From Deroplatys truncata (lineage: Eukaryota > Arthropoda > Insecta > Mantodea > Mantidae): a DNA stretch of 64,000 nt. The stretch spans positions 21,853,001 to 21,917,000 of the forward strand of contig CM060979.1 in NCBI GenBank assembly GCA_030765065.1, read 5' to 3'. The notes beneath the pieces are model-generated. The model worked only from the letters and a program-made list of their open reading frames with translations. It did not search any database and was not told the DNA's origin. Both the position numbers and the translations under genes were made by a program. Shown piece after piece: positions 22,211-34,039 of this stretch (position 1 is the stretch's first letter; each line of letters opens with the position of its first letter).

Positions 22211-22832
22211 GTAATTACTAAGCTCTGGATTCATAGGTTCTGACTTATTTTATTCCTAACCTCCTACACTCCAAACTTCGGTTTATTTTAATGTTTTAGT
22301 TACCGAGTAATATACTTAAATTTTATAGAGCCTAAATTGACCTAATTTTACATTACAACCTAATAAAACCTATTTTTCATGATAGAACCTAAAAGTGCCT
22401 AATTCGGTTATTTAAGCAAATAAGAGTAGATTTCTGAATATAAAAGTATTTTTAAAATGAAGGGAGACCGTTCGAATAAGGAAACTATTAAATAATTAGA
22501 TTATGAAATCTTGCACAATACCTTACAATAATATACTTTAATTAAACCGTCCCTCACAATAATAAACTAATTAAAATGTTCGCCGCCTTTGTTATCATTT
22601 TCTAACTATTGTCGAAAGAGGTGGTCAGTGGCACGCAGCATTTCTGAAATGTGTGATGTTTACAAGCCAAACAATAGGTGAAAACTAGAGGCAAACATTT
22701 TAAATAACGCTGTTTAGTAGTATGCATTATTGCTTCTTCCGTTATAGGGAGTTTCTAACACGAAATTTTTAAAATTCAGTGGCAAAATATTCAGTCTTCT
22801 TGCTACTGGTGACGATAGCAGTCGTTTGCACC

Positions 22833-24720
22833 ATGCCCAAAAGCAAATCATCAAGAAGTTCTCTGCTCCACGAGTGGATCCTGATCAACAAAAGCTTTTC
22901 TAGAGATGGAAAGGTTATTTATTGTAATGCATGTCAGAAGCAGGTAGGAATAATTTCTTGTGTTTTTCATATTTTGGTAATTCTTCACCCTGCTATTTTT
23001 TAAAATAATACTGGAGTGCAACTTAAAGTATGCCCTCTTTAGACTCCATCACACATCCAAAATTATTTAATACTTATTTGCCGGCGATGGGTATTTAAAT
23101 TGACTAATTTTCTTGTTTACATTTAATTTACAGGAGCCAGCAGAAAAACGTTCTCACTTGGTGCAACATCGACAATCAGCAACTCATTCTGCAAATGCTG
23201 TTAGGAATGAATCTCAAAAGAAGCAGTTTCTTAACATCAAAGCCAGGAAGTTCTAATGAAGCCAAAGTTAATTCATTTAGCATGCATTAATGTAAAGCTT
23301 TTACTGCTGCTAATATACCAATTGCTACACTACAAAAGCCAATATTGAAAAACTTTTTTCACCAGGTAAGTCCACCTTAAGAAAGAATGTATTGCTCCAG
23401 TTGTATGAGAAAGCTATTGAAGACATAAAGGACGAAAAAAGGGATGCTTGTGGTAGATATTGCTGCCATAGTTGTGGGCAAACTCACTTCTGAGGAACCC
23501 AATACGCCCCATGTCATCCTATGCAAGGAGCTTCAACAAACCAACCACTCTACAATATCAATTGCAGTGAGGGATGTTTCAAAGGTCATATGGCCAGATG
23601 CAGAAGGAGAGGAAAAATTGAGATTGTTACTGACCGACAGTGCAGCTTACATGTTGAAAGCTGGTGAATGTTTAAAGGCTTTCCATCCTCATATGCTCCA
23701 TGTCACCTGTCTTGCACATGGACTCCAACGGTAGCTGAAAAGATTCGGAAGAGCATCCTACAGTCAACAAAATAATTTCTTCAGTGAAGGTTTTCTTGAA
23801 AGCACCAAATCGAGTGGTGATATTCAGAGAGAAATATCCTTCGATACCGCTGCCTCCACAGCCTGTAGTGACACAGTGGGGTACGTGGCTATCAGCAGCA
23901 ATGTATTATGTGGAAAACTACACAAGCATCGTAGAGGTAACTGATTCATTAAATGAACTTGATGCAGCTGCCATTGTAAAGGCAAAGAAAGCATTGCACT
24001 CAGGAGCAGCAGTACAGGAGTTGAGCTATATCAAAGCAAATTGCTTTCACTTTGAAAGTGCAATAAAAAAATTGGAAGAATCATCTCTCCCCATGTCAGA
24101 AGCATTGCAAGTCATAAAGGTGGTAAGAAACGAAGTAGTACCTGGAACAAGTGGAGAATCTATAAAAAAAGAAGTTAAAAGCTGTTTTCGACCAGATTTC
24201 AAGGTCGTAGCAACAATTGGCCACGTTCTCTGTGGAGAAAAAAATGCAGGGATCATTGAGTTGGAATCCTAAGGAAATAGCCGAGATGAAGTTCGCACCT
24301 CTTGCCTCGTGTGTAGTGGAACATAGTTTTTCCGCTTTCAAGTCATCCTCCGTGGACTAGTGGTACCGTGCTAGCCTCTAGTTCCCAAGGTCGCGGGTTC
24401 AAACCCAGCGGAGGGCGATGGATTTTTCGGGCGTAAAAATCCTTAGCATGGCTTCCTTCGGAAGGGAAGCAAAGCCGGTGGTCCCGTGTCATAGATTTAC
24501 AGCACGTAAAAGAACCTCAAGCCTGATAAAGAGGCCTCTGAGCAAAATTACCGGACTTTCACGCCCAATATGGAATGGGACGCTAAGAACCATAGTAGTT
24601 AAAGAGCGCCCATAAATAAGACTCAATTTAAATTTTTTTTCGCTTTCAAGCGCATTTTAATAGAAGACAGAAGGGGGTTTACACCTCACAATCATTCCAA
24701 GTACTTCATTGTTCAGTGTC
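22833..24720 (+). pseudogene. hAT transposase with BED-like zinc finger, intron and nested SINE (broken)
   Basis: Exon 1 starts MPKSKSSRSSLLHEW and ends at CNACQKQ; a GT-AG intron lies at 22944-23133 and exon 2 resumes with HLVQHRQSATH, so the C2-H-H zinc finger is split by the intron. Later blocks are LTDSAAYMLKAGECLKAFHP and LHVTCLAHGLQR (around 23630-23734), typical of the hAT catalytic region, then PQPVVTQWGTWLSAAMYYV. The C-terminal dimerisation motif KFAPLASCVVEHSFSAFK sits at ~24285-24342, where the SINE entered; the frame continues as AHFNRRQKGVYTSQSF after it. Stops and shifts near 23255, 23370 and 23735 make it inactive. The N-terminal and C-terminal pattern resembles the CGGBP1-like group of hAT proteins. 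Confidence 0.75.
24343..24640 (+). repeat. tRNA-derived SINE, family 2, inserted in the hAT transposase
   Basis: Head with A-box-like GTGGACTAGTGG and B-box GCGGGTTCAAACCC, a conserved body (AAGAACCTCAAGCCTGATAA, GGCCTCTGAGC), and a T-rich tail. It is flanked by the 10-bp direct repeat CGCTTTCAAG (24333-24342 and 24641-24650), as expected for LINE-driven insertion. Another copy lies in reverse at 47322-47624. Confidence 0.9.
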
Positions 24721-25028
24721 ATACTAGGAGTGCAAAATGAGTACTGAAAACTTTTGCATTTGTAGTGTTTTTAAAGTATAATATTAAAGCAAAATGAGTA
24801 TACTCAGTACTTTTGCACATGCAGTGTTGGAAATTAAATTATGTGTTTTTCAACTTTTGCACAGTGGTTCTTGAAATTAATTTGCTTTTCAGTGGCATAC
24901 TATTCGTAGGTGTATTGAATTTGGTACTTTCAAATACATACTAAAGTTACAGTTAATTTAACTTTTTACAATTTAAAGTTAGTGTTTTAAACTAAGTGCC
25001 CAGTGATTTGCATGAATATATGTATATA

Positions 25029-25042
25029 TTTATAGGATCTTT

Positions 25043-25108
<66 letters not shown>

Positions 25109-25122
25109 AAAGATCCTATAAA
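25029..25122. repeat. Perfect 94-nt palindrome with (TA)29 centre
   Basis: Arms of 18 bases (TTTATAGGATCTTTGGCA and its exact reverse complement) flank 29 TA repeats, so the whole stretch is one perfect inverted repeat that could extrude a 47-bp hairpin. It lies in the 3' non-coding part of the hAT element. Confidence 0.95.
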
Positions 25123-25225
25123 TTCCTAAATTCAACATATAAGATCCTATAAAATCCTAATACAGTGATACATAGAACCTAATTTTAACTTTTTAGAACC
25201 TAAAAATCCGGGGCTTAGTAATTAC

Positions 25226-26640
25226 AAATAAGAAGAAAATAATTGGACTTTTAAAAACGAAAGATACCATTTGAACATTTTTACATATAATTTACTTTTA
25301 TATACAATTATATATGGTTTAAAGCAGTATGTAGAAGGAATGTAACTGGGCTTTTAAAAATAAATAATTAAAATTTGAACATTAATTTCACATAGAATTT
25401 ACTTTTCTATGTAATCACAAATAACCTGAACCAATAAGTTAACTGACAAGTGTTATAAAATTTAACATCTGCATTATTCCAGTTTTCAAATATCTAGCCT
25501 ACATTAATCGAACGATAGTTTTCAGTGTGTTATGTGTTTACTACTTATTTGATGTATTCAGTTAAATAAAATACATTTGCTACTTTCCTTTGATGCAATA
25601 ATTTAAAACTCAAAATGAATACAAAGCCAAATAAAGGTTCACTGATTAAAATTAAAGCTTGATGTTTTAGCATTTTCTCCATTTTTTCTTCTTTTTGTTG
25701 CCCCTAGATGGATTAAATAACCCCTCATTTTTGGTCTGAAGTGATAATTTAGCCATTTATTAAATATTATTTTTTTCCATATATTTGCATACTAAGTTAT
25801 ATATGAACTGTAATACCAAAGTAGAATTTTAATGTTTGTGACATTTTGACGTACAAACATTTAAGTCTTATACACTCTTTTTTGAGCTGCATTAAAAACA
25901 AAATGGGCTCCTTTTAGGGGGTTGTATGTTTAAAATGTGTTTATTAGCAAAAGCTTTCTATTAAAAAAAAATCCTAATCTTTGAACTATTGTGCATTGAA
26001 CTGCATTAAATTCAAAATGGAATTCAAATAAACATTTTATAAATACTTTACTAATGGCGTATCACATGGATTGAGTGAGGAGACTGCTATGAACATTTGT
26101 GCAAGCTATCATTTCACATCCAGTATTTAAGATCCGACATATAATAAACAGGCTATAAATAAACCTCAACCACATTACATTGCCAGTTGACCTTCAGTAG
26201 TTCTGACTTCTATTTGCTTATGTTCAATCATTACTAATTTGGTACATCAGATTTATTATTATTGTTTGAATCAATTCAATTAAAACCTCTGCAATGCTCA
26301 TAGAAATAAAATTGGAAGGCATAAATTTTTCTTGTGATTTGAAAGTATGTAACAATTGTCGCATGAAAATATCAAAACTTCCAAAGTATAATCGGCACAA
26401 CAGTTCTAGACATGTGAAAATCTTAATGAGAGCTATGAAGCGAGTTGCTTACCAGATCAGGTGACCGGTCGTCTGCATGTTGCAGGAGTGCGTGGAACAG
26501 TCACTGTCAAATATCCGTACACTGGTTATGCACTGCACTGCGCTGATAAACTTCGTTATATACAGTATATTAAAATCCACGCTGTAAAAAGCGCTTAATA
26601 TAAAAAACACTGTCAATCATTGCCTCCAATTCTTCCACAC
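25226..26640. other. No recognisable gene
   Basis: AT-rich sequence between the hAT element and the next transposase. Only short, unsupported frames. Confidence 0.4.
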
Positions 26641-28205
26641 TTAACAACCCTTCCTCTTCAGCGGAATCACTCACATTATTGCCGTCATCACTGCTGTCAC
26701 TACTTTCTGCACCATTATCCTGGATGAGAATTCTATTTGATTTTCTGCAATTCCGTATTTTTCGAAATAATGAATCTTAATTTATTCAACATGTTGACAT
26801 GCAATTTCCCATTCTGGCCTTCCAATTTCAGCAAATTGCTGGCATTATAACTGCTCCACATATTTTAATTTAAAAGTGATATTTCTGCATGTCACCCATT
26901 TTTTGATATCAGCCCAGATTAATTCGATTGGGTTTAGATCTGGGCGATACGATGACAGTCTAAGTACATTATGGCGATGTTGTATTACTATCTGGTCAAG
27001 TATGTATGACTTCTGAAGCTATTTGTTGGCTTTAATTAAGTTATATAGCTTTGTTTTACTCATGCTTTCATCTAAAGCTATATTATGTCTAAGTAACCAA
27101 GCTCTCATTTCTTCTTTCAAGGAATTTGAGGTAGGTGATTTGTCAATTTGAGTGTTGATGCATTGTGAAGCATTGTCGATGACCAGAACAGATCCAGCAG
27201 GCACATTAGGTATCAACACGGCGTTGATTCACTTCATGTAATTTTCTGTATTCATTTCTTGATGAAAATCTCCTGTTGTAAAAAGACTTGTAAAAGAAGG
27301 GCATTTGGAACGAAGCCGATCTTTCCAACTGCATGAACGATAATAAGTATTTGCCCTTTGGCAACAGGTGCCTGCAAACCTAATTCACTATCGTCACTCC
27401 AGCTTTTAGATGCTATATGACTGCTGCGTATGTATGACTCATCTTCATACACTTAGTATTTTTCTGAAATTTGTAGCACCACCTTGAAAATTGACGCTGA
27501 TATAAGTACATATAAAATTATAGTTATTTGGAAAGGTAGAATCAGACTGAAAAATTAAATACCATAGCTGGGATTTGAACCACGGATCTTAGGCTTTCCG
27601 TGCCGTTGCTCTAACCAACTAAGCTTTCATGGCAAAATTTACTTTTTATTTTTAATTTTTTATTTTATTATTATTTTTATTTATTTATTTTGCTTTTCTG
27701 TTAGAACTCTTCTATTTGATTTCAGTTTCTTCCACTTGAACCCTAAATCTTTAATAATTTTTCTGAGATTTGTAGCACCACCTTGAAAGTTTCTGCTGTC
27801 TTTCAGCTTGATGAGCAATCTGCTTATTGTTAGCACAGTTTTTTCTTCCACATAGGAATTGTGAATCGTGCGCCGAATGACACATTCGAAATCGTCTATT
27901 TCTGTAATAGTTTAGGGACCTTATGTTTCTTCCCAGATGTGTCAAATGGCACTCTTTCATCCATATGTTTTTTTTGGGTTTTTTATCTTATCTTTGAGAA
28001 CTCTGGAAACGGAACTCGGTGAAACACCAGTTGCTTTGACTACTCTTTCTTTCACTCTCTTAAGGCTTTTGTGGAACTCGGATGGACATTTTCTTCCTTC
28101 ATCTTTGCTTTTTGCTTCATGAAGTCGAGGACATTTGCAATTATTTCCCTACTTTGACTGTGCAACACCTTAACACTTAACTTTGAAAACGTAGGAGCCA
28201 TGGTT
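26640..28205 (-). pseudogene. DDE transposase X1, IS630/Tc1-related group (broken)
   Basis: Reading leftward: an N-terminal MAPTFSKLSVKVLQ segment, then a CHSAHDSQFLCGRKNC block, LKSNRRVLTEKQNK, the first catalytic region VYEDESYIRS (Asp), ILIIVHAVGKIGFVPNALL, the second VPAGSVLVIDNASQC (Asp), a helical spacer with SKTKLYNLIKANK, and the third LNPIELIWADIKKWV (Glu). These are the DDE landmarks of an eukaryotic IS630/Tc1-related group widespread in invertebrates. Many frameshifts and stops break it. A family-1 SINE and a 31-bp duplicated coding segment sit in the middle. The element's terminal repeats were not found. Confidence 0.75.
27505..27633 (-). repeat. tRNA-derived SINE, family 1, copy 2
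   Basis: On the minus strand the head reads GCCATGAAAGCTTAGTTGG with B-box GGTTCAAATCC, then TTCAGTCTGATTCTACC, matching the copy at 754. Upstream of the head is ~60 bp of T/A-rich sequence. Confidence 0.7.
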
Positions 28206-29093
28206 ATAAATATAACAAATATAAAGTAAGCACTATTTAGGTACTGCTCTCTTTAAAATTACAACCAGATGCGGACAATTTCTATACAGACTGTATGTGT
28301 TACGCACTGTGAGTAAGCAAAGGTATTATATCGCTTTCGTTGATTAAGCTAAACATAAACCATTCCTAGGCTTGGCAGCTGGGGTGGCAATCAAGGTCAC
28401 GATTCCAGAAGTTTTGCACGAGTTATAAGAACAGGTGAGTTACTTATTCATACCTGTTGGCGCCAATCAAGAAGGTGATTGACAGTTACTAACCATGTGG
28501 CGAAAAGCTTTAAATGAATGGGAGGGGATGGCTACGTCATAGCGGCTGTCATAGCAATGACTAGAAGGACCAATTAGAACAAAGACATTTTCATAGCTAT
28601 TAGAGATGCAAAAACCTTACTGCCGTTACTGTAACAGGTGATTAGCATGACATACCTGGCAAGCGACTGTTGCAGTAACATGAACTGCACGTCTTATATT
28701 CTGCTGTCGCTGCAGTTATAAACAATGCTTCCTTTAGCCAGGGCTTAATGTAGTTACATCAGTTTAGTGATTGCTCGTGTGCTGATAAGTTACTTTGCAT
28801 CATCCTATTTGTACGGCTATTTGCATTGTGTTTACGTGTGTTTGAGTCCATGTATCTGTGCATGTGTTGTGAGCATATGTAATTGTATTAACACTTTTAA
28901 TGGATATTTAACAATATCAACAAAAAAAAAAGTGACTAAGACAGCGAGCCAAACGAAAAACTGAGCGTACTCGGTAACCGAATAAAATATATTTGGTAAA
29001 GATATCCCAATTAAAGGACAAGCGGGGGGAATAATATGCTCTGTGAGAGAATCAGCGGCATTTCCCCATTAGAGTAAGTAGTAATATTTCACA
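28206..29093. other. No recognisable gene
   Basis: No domain or repeat shared with the rest of the window was recognised. Short frames at 28767-28964 are Cys/Tyr/Val-rich with no motif support. Confidence 0.35.
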
Positions 29094-29402
29094 GGCTGGC
29101 CCCATAGCAGTCGGTAGAGCAACTGCCTGCTGTGCGACAGGTCCCGGGTTCAAATTCCTGGCTGGGGGGTGGGAATTTTTCTCTAGTCAGATTAATCCCT
29201 ATCCTCCCCAGAGCCTGGAAGTATGAATGAGAGTGTGAATGTGTGTGTGATCTAATGATTAAAAAATCCAAAAGTGCAAGAAACCCAAAGACAATAGTTA
29301 CACGAATTAACACCATTGCCAACAGGCAATATGTTCCAAAGGAAAGGACGCCGATAAGAACAATGTAGTTAAAGGTGGGGTATAAATGGAAATAAAGAAA
29401 AA
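29094..29402 (+). repeat. tRNA-derived SINE, family 1-like, copy 3
   Basis: Head GCCCCATAGCAGTCGGTAGAGC and B-box GGGTTCAAATTCC, followed by the CTAGTCAGATTAATCCC block that resembles the post-tRNA block of family 1. The 3' boundary is taken where the R1 repeat begins and is uncertain. Confidence 0.65.
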
Positions 29403-29405
29403 AAA

Positions 29406-30378
29406 TCTGTGTTACACTCACATGACTTTCTCTACTCTTGTGCAAACTATTTTTACAAACACTTATTCTCCATCTACTTCATGTTAATCGAGATAAACAT
29501 TTGCAGACTCCATCTTATTGCAAAATTTCTTGTAGATGTAAGGGGAATATATATTTACAAGGGCAATATAGAAATACAGTAGCCTTTAAGCACACACATA
29601 TCTCTTAATAGCTGGTTGCTAGGTGCAGCACCATTCCCTTTGCCACAGATTAATACTCTTTGCATATCCAAGACAAAAAAAATCTGATGTGTTACACTCA
29701 CATGACTTTCTCTACTCTTGTACAATCTATTTTTACAAACGCCTATTCTCCATATGCTTCATGTAAATCGAGATATCGAGATGTCAAACTTATTGGTAAT
29801 TTTCTTGTAGATGAAAGGGGAATATGGTAGCTTTTAAGCGATAGTCAAATATTTTAACGCTGGTTGCTATGTAGCGCATTCCATTCTCTTTGCATGTCCA
29901 GGACATAAAAAAAATGAATAACGAATTTGAGAAAAAGTATAAGTATTGGAAAATTTAAGGAAATAACAAGCAATATCTCGAAAACGGTTCACTCAACAAA
30001 AGAAATGTATATGACATAAGTTGTGTATTTTAACGCGATCTACATTTTTTGTGTAGTAAAATTTTGTCTATCTCTTATGGTTTACCAGTTATGCAAAAGT
30101 CGTTCACAATGAAGAATACTTTTGGAGATATTCTCAGAAAATTCGAGATATACATTTCATTTCCCATGACATTATCTTAAACATTTGATATTTTCATCAA
30201 AATCGTTAGAGCCATTTTTTAGAAAATTAAAATTTTCGAAAAATGTTCCATGTAAAGGGTAGTCTGGGGTGGAGGGATTTTCTTGAAAACCTTCGTGTCG
30301 CATCTCTGGAAGATACTGAACCTAAATACCAAATTTGGTGTTTATCCGACTGTTCGTTTTTGAGTTATGCTGTTCACA

Positions 30379-30422
<44 letters not shown>

Positions 30423-31172
30423 GATGTTTCCAAAAATGCTTTTTTTTTGGATTCAGGAGGTCTCAAAACATGTATTTCCGGCGAAATCTCGGTATCGAAT
30501 TTTTGGGTGGAATGCAATACTTCCCCTACTTACTATACGTAGTAGAGAAAGTAAAAATGAATAACAAATTCCCATTTGAGAAAATAAGTATTGAAAAATT
30601 TAAGGGAATAACAAGCAATATCTCGAAAATGGTTCACCCAATAAAAAAAATATATATGACATAAATTGTGTATTTTAATGCGCCCTACATTTTTTGTGCA
30701 GTAAAATTTTGTCTATCTCTTATGGTTTACCAGTTATACAAAAGTTGTTCACAATGAAGAATACTTTTTGGAGACATTCCCAGAAAATTCAAGATATACA
30801 TTTTATTTGTCATGAAAATATCTTAAACATGTGATATTTTCATCAAAATCGTTAGAGCCATTTTTGAGAAAATTAAAATTTTCGAAAAATCTTCCATGTA
30901 AAGGGTAATCTGGGGTGGGGGGATTTTCTTGAAAACCTTCGTGTCACATCTCTGGAAGATACTGAACCTAAATACCAAGTTTGGTGTTTATCCGACTGTT
31001 CGTTTCTGAGTTATGCTGTTCACAGACAGACACACACACACAGACATGTTTCCAAAAATGCTTTTTTTGGATTCAGGGGTTCTCAAAACATGTATTTCCG
31101 GTGAAATCTCGGTACCGAAATTTTGGGTGGAATGCAATACTTTCCCTACTTACTATACATAGTAGAGAAAAT
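29406..31172 (+). mobile_element. R1 repeat, outer copy split by another R1 copy
   Basis: The left piece (29406-29682) and right piece (30553-31172) together follow the order of the uninterrupted copy at 52994-53885: the piece ends CATATCCAAGAC plus A-run, and the continuation is GAATAACAAATTCCCATTTGAG. The right end has the hairpin and AGTAGAGAAAAT. Confidence 0.85.
29683..30552 (+). mobile_element. R1 repeat, inner copy (870 bp) inserted in an R1 repeat
   Basis: Starts TCTGATGTGTTAC and ends AGTAGAGAAAGT, with a (CA)n tract of about 20 units near 30379-30418. It sits in an A-run of the outer copy, with A-runs on both sides. Confidence 0.9.
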
Positions 31173-31540
31173 AAAAATATTTCACAGGTATATCTCTCTT
31201 GTTAGCGCAGATCTTTACACTGATATATTCTTACATGTTCTATCCTTTGCATGCAGATTCATTATTTTATAACTGTCTTCATATACGAATATAAATAATA
31301 CCCATCGTACAATGCAGATGCAACTCAGTCGCCTTCGTACACAATTCTAACGCTCTCTCCACATGGTCGCGACAAGCGCAACGTTGCCTCTCTCTCTCTA
31401 CGCGAAATGTCAATTCCTTTCTTCTTTGGTAGCGAGTCTAGCATCAGTGAAAGTTCTGTAGAAGAATGTGAAAATCCAGAGTGATAGCTCCTCCAGTAAC
31501 ACAGTTAAGTATGAACACACAGAATAGGAAAATTGAATGA
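31173..31540. other. No recognisable gene
   Basis: Contains a pyrimidine-rich CTCTCTCTCTC stretch near 31388 and a CpG-bearing block, but no feature that can be named. Confidence 0.35.
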
Positions 31541-31549
31541 GAGTTTAAA

Positions 31550-32430
31550 GACAATAGGAGAATCAACAACAAAGTAAAGAAAATTGTAAAAATGTTATCC
31601 TTGAGAGAAGTTGCAGAAAAATCACAGACAATGAAGGATAAAATATTTCTTGTTGCAGACTTTATTTCAAATGAAAATGAAAATCATTCTGTAATAATAC
31701 ATAAATTCCCTTCCATGAAACAGATGACAGAACTCTTAAAATACAAATACTAACGGCTTTTGACAGCTAGTCTTCCAATAAGACACATCTTTTGATGTCT
31801 CAACTCACTAATACAAGCAAACAGGCAGCCAAAGAAAAGGGAATTTTAGCAAACTCTGGACCCAAATCCGGAAAACGTCTTGACTTATCTACATAACAAA
31901 AGGTTTCTGAATTTTATAATTCCAATAATGTGAGCCAGGTCATGCCTGGTAAAATGAACGTAGTTTCTGTTAAAGACAAGTGGCAAGTGAATTGAGAAGC
32001 AGAACTGATACTTGGCAGTTTTTAAGAAACTTACCAAAACTTTAAATATATGTATCCAGATGTCAAAATAGGATTTTCAATATTTTCCAAATTAAGGCAA
32101 CAGGAATATGCACTCCCTCCGGTGGCACCCATTCAGTTTGAGTTTGTGTTCATCACAAACTGTTAAATTAATGATAGAATCAGCATTTGTCATCTCACTG
32201 CAAATTTGAGCCCTATTCTAACTAATTATAAGGACTGCTTGTCACAAATCATCTGCAATCCCCCTTTACAAAGCTAGGAGAGAGTGGATGGATATTGAAA
32301 ACTGACATTAATTTAGAAATCAGTGTAATGCAAAATGTAGTGATTGCTTTTATTTAAATCTATGATTGGAATTTTAAACCATGGATTGTCGACTTGGTGT
32401 CATGCGATTGACAAAAGTTATCAAGCACAC
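31550..32430 (+). pseudogene. Degenerate mobile-element protein, family not named
   Basis: Short coding-like pieces line up in one direction: KIVKMLSLREVAEKSQTMKD (about 31580-31640), then KIGFSIFSKLRQQEYALPP (about 32068-32125) and QTVKLMIESAFVISL (about 32158-32205). The order KIGFSxFxxLRP ... HQNxKLM is, from memory, that of an uncharacterised protein repeated many times in arthropod genomes. Frameshifts and stops are frequent. I cannot assign a superfamily. Confidence 0.4.
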
Positions 32431-32457
32431 TCAGCTATACACAGAGTTGACCTTGTA

Positions 32458-33029
32458 CAGAGAAAGCCAAAAAAACTACGAACTGGCTGCGCTGTGTTTT
32501 TCCTGTCCGCGTCCTTGGCGCTCGTTGCCATCTGCCGCTTTCATAAAAAGGCATGGATGAAAACATACATTTTAAAAACTAATTTTAAAGGCTTTGCTTA
32601 CCAATTTTATGAAAGGAGATGCTGAAACTGGCCACCATCGTTGTCCATACATTTTTTGGCACCTCTTTAGGAAACTATCCATCACTCGTAGTTCACATTG
32701 AGAAATGGTGGCAATTCCGTGGTGGATATTTCGTTTTAATTCTTCCACGATGTGTGGGTTTGTCTTGTACACTTTGTTTTAAGTTACCCCAGAGATAGAA
32801 ATCGCAGGGGGTTAGGTCAGGGGATTGAGGAAGCCACAAATCTCTACTAATAATTCTGTCCTCAAACACACTTTCATAAAGTTGTTAGGTAAAGGCTTTA
32901 AAAGTAGTATTAAAAATGTTGTGTGGTTTCATCCGCGCCTTTCTATGATAGTGGCAGACTGCAATGAGCGCCAAGGACGTGGACAGGAAAAACGCCTGCA
33001 GCCGGTTCATAGTCTTTTGGCTCTCCCTG
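32458..33029 (-). mobile_element. MITE-like deletion derivative of a Tc1/mariner element
   Basis: TA dinucleotides flank a 572-bp element whose ends are ~65-bp imperfect inverted repeats (left CAGAGAAAGCCAAAA, right read inward CAGGGAGAGCCAAAA; inner blocks TTTTTCCTGTCC and CTTGGCGCTC on both sides). The minus strand retains the C-terminal end of a transposase (NPHIVEELKRNIHHGI and FLKRCQKMYGQRW), so it was formed by internal deletion of a longer element. Confidence 0.8.
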
Positions 33030-33704
33030 TATGTAATGCTAGCACTGCAATGCATGGCATGCTATCAGCTGACACACCTCTTGACCTTGTACATGACACC
33101 AGCATTACAACACTACTGCTAGATGACTACACATGTTGAGTCATTTAATTTTTCTGTGATTATTTGAAATTTCAATATCACTTTTTCCTAGGACTATATG
33201 AACATCTTCAAGCTACTTTCGAAATGTATTTCAGAATTTTTAAGTACAATATTAGCATTGATAATGGTGTTTGTAGCCTTAATGGATTTGTGAAAAAGTA
33301 AATATTAAAAAAAATATTTTTTGTTTTATGTGTAAATGAAGTATGTATTTCAACATTTAAAATGAACCAAAGATCCTATTTTTCTGGCAAATAATGTCAG
33401 AAATATACATACTTATGTAAAATGGTGTGTGCAAAGTATCAGACAATTTAATGCTTTATGTTTACCCATATAATGAAAACAGAGACTAATAATAAATAAT
33501 AACAATAATAATAATAATAATAATTAAAAAAAGTGTATCTTTTTTTGCATCACGAATATGTTACGTTAATATCAATGAAATCGGAAAGATGAAGGTCAAA
33601 TTTTCCTGAAATTTGTGTGATTTGTCATGGAATGACTCTTATGTCATTTAACTCTTTTTTTTTGTAGCAGGAACAATCGTTGCTATGTAAGTAAAAAAAA
33701 AAAA
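33030..33704. other. No recognisable gene; ATA-rich microsatellite
   Basis: AT-rich, with a run of TAA/ATA units at about 33490-33527 and A-runs near 33692. Nothing else recognised. Confidence 0.4.
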
Positions 33705-33835
33705 AAAAATTCTGAAGCTTTGCATTCACATGATTTTCTCTGCTTACTCTTCCACAAACTATTCTTACAAAAGCTTTTTCTTACTATCTACTTCTTGTCA
33801 ATTGAGATAAATTTTCATTGCACATTTACACATTT
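33705..33835 (+). repeat. R1 repeat, diverged 5' fragment
   Basis: Shares in order the R1 left-end blocks: TTCACATGATTTTCTCTGC, ACAAACTATTCTTACAAA, TCTACTTCTTGTCAATTGAGATAAA. The rest of the repeat is missing or too diverged to see. Confidence 0.6.
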
Positions 33836-34039
33836 CATTGTACGTATGAGCCATTCCACGTCAAGTCGCACAAATTTTCACAAAATTTGACCATCATATC
33901 TTCGATTCACTTCAAATTTTGTCCAAGAATTGCAAAAACAAAGTGAATTATATCTTATTTTTTTAAATCACAATATCTTAAAAAATATTGCGCAATCCAA
34001 CTTGTGAAAAGCAGTACACCTCTCTACTTTTAAATTAGG

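Larger units (their letters stand above)
22219..25217 (+). mobile_element. hAT transposon, 3.0 kb, with 8-bp target duplication
   Basis: Flanked on both sides by GTAATTAC (22211-22218 and 25218-25225), an 8-bp duplication of the hAT pattern nTnnnnAn. The ends form an imperfect inverted repeat: left TAAGCTCTGGATTCATAGG, right (read inward) TAAGCCCCGGATTTTTAGG, both followed by TTCT. Subterminal regions on both sides are filled with short AACCTA/CCTAA motifs, as expected for transposase-binding repeats. Inside are a broken transposase, a SINE and a palindrome. Confidence 0.85.

Noticed and set aside
24343-24420. tRNA gene
   Set aside because: The tRNA-like head is followed by a conserved SINE body and T-rich tail, is flanked by a target duplication, and recurs at 47.6 kb; it is a SINE.
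30243-30664. Thr-His repeat proteins in several R1 copies
   Set aside because: They are translations of the CA microsatellite inside a non-coding repeat; the frames differ between copies.
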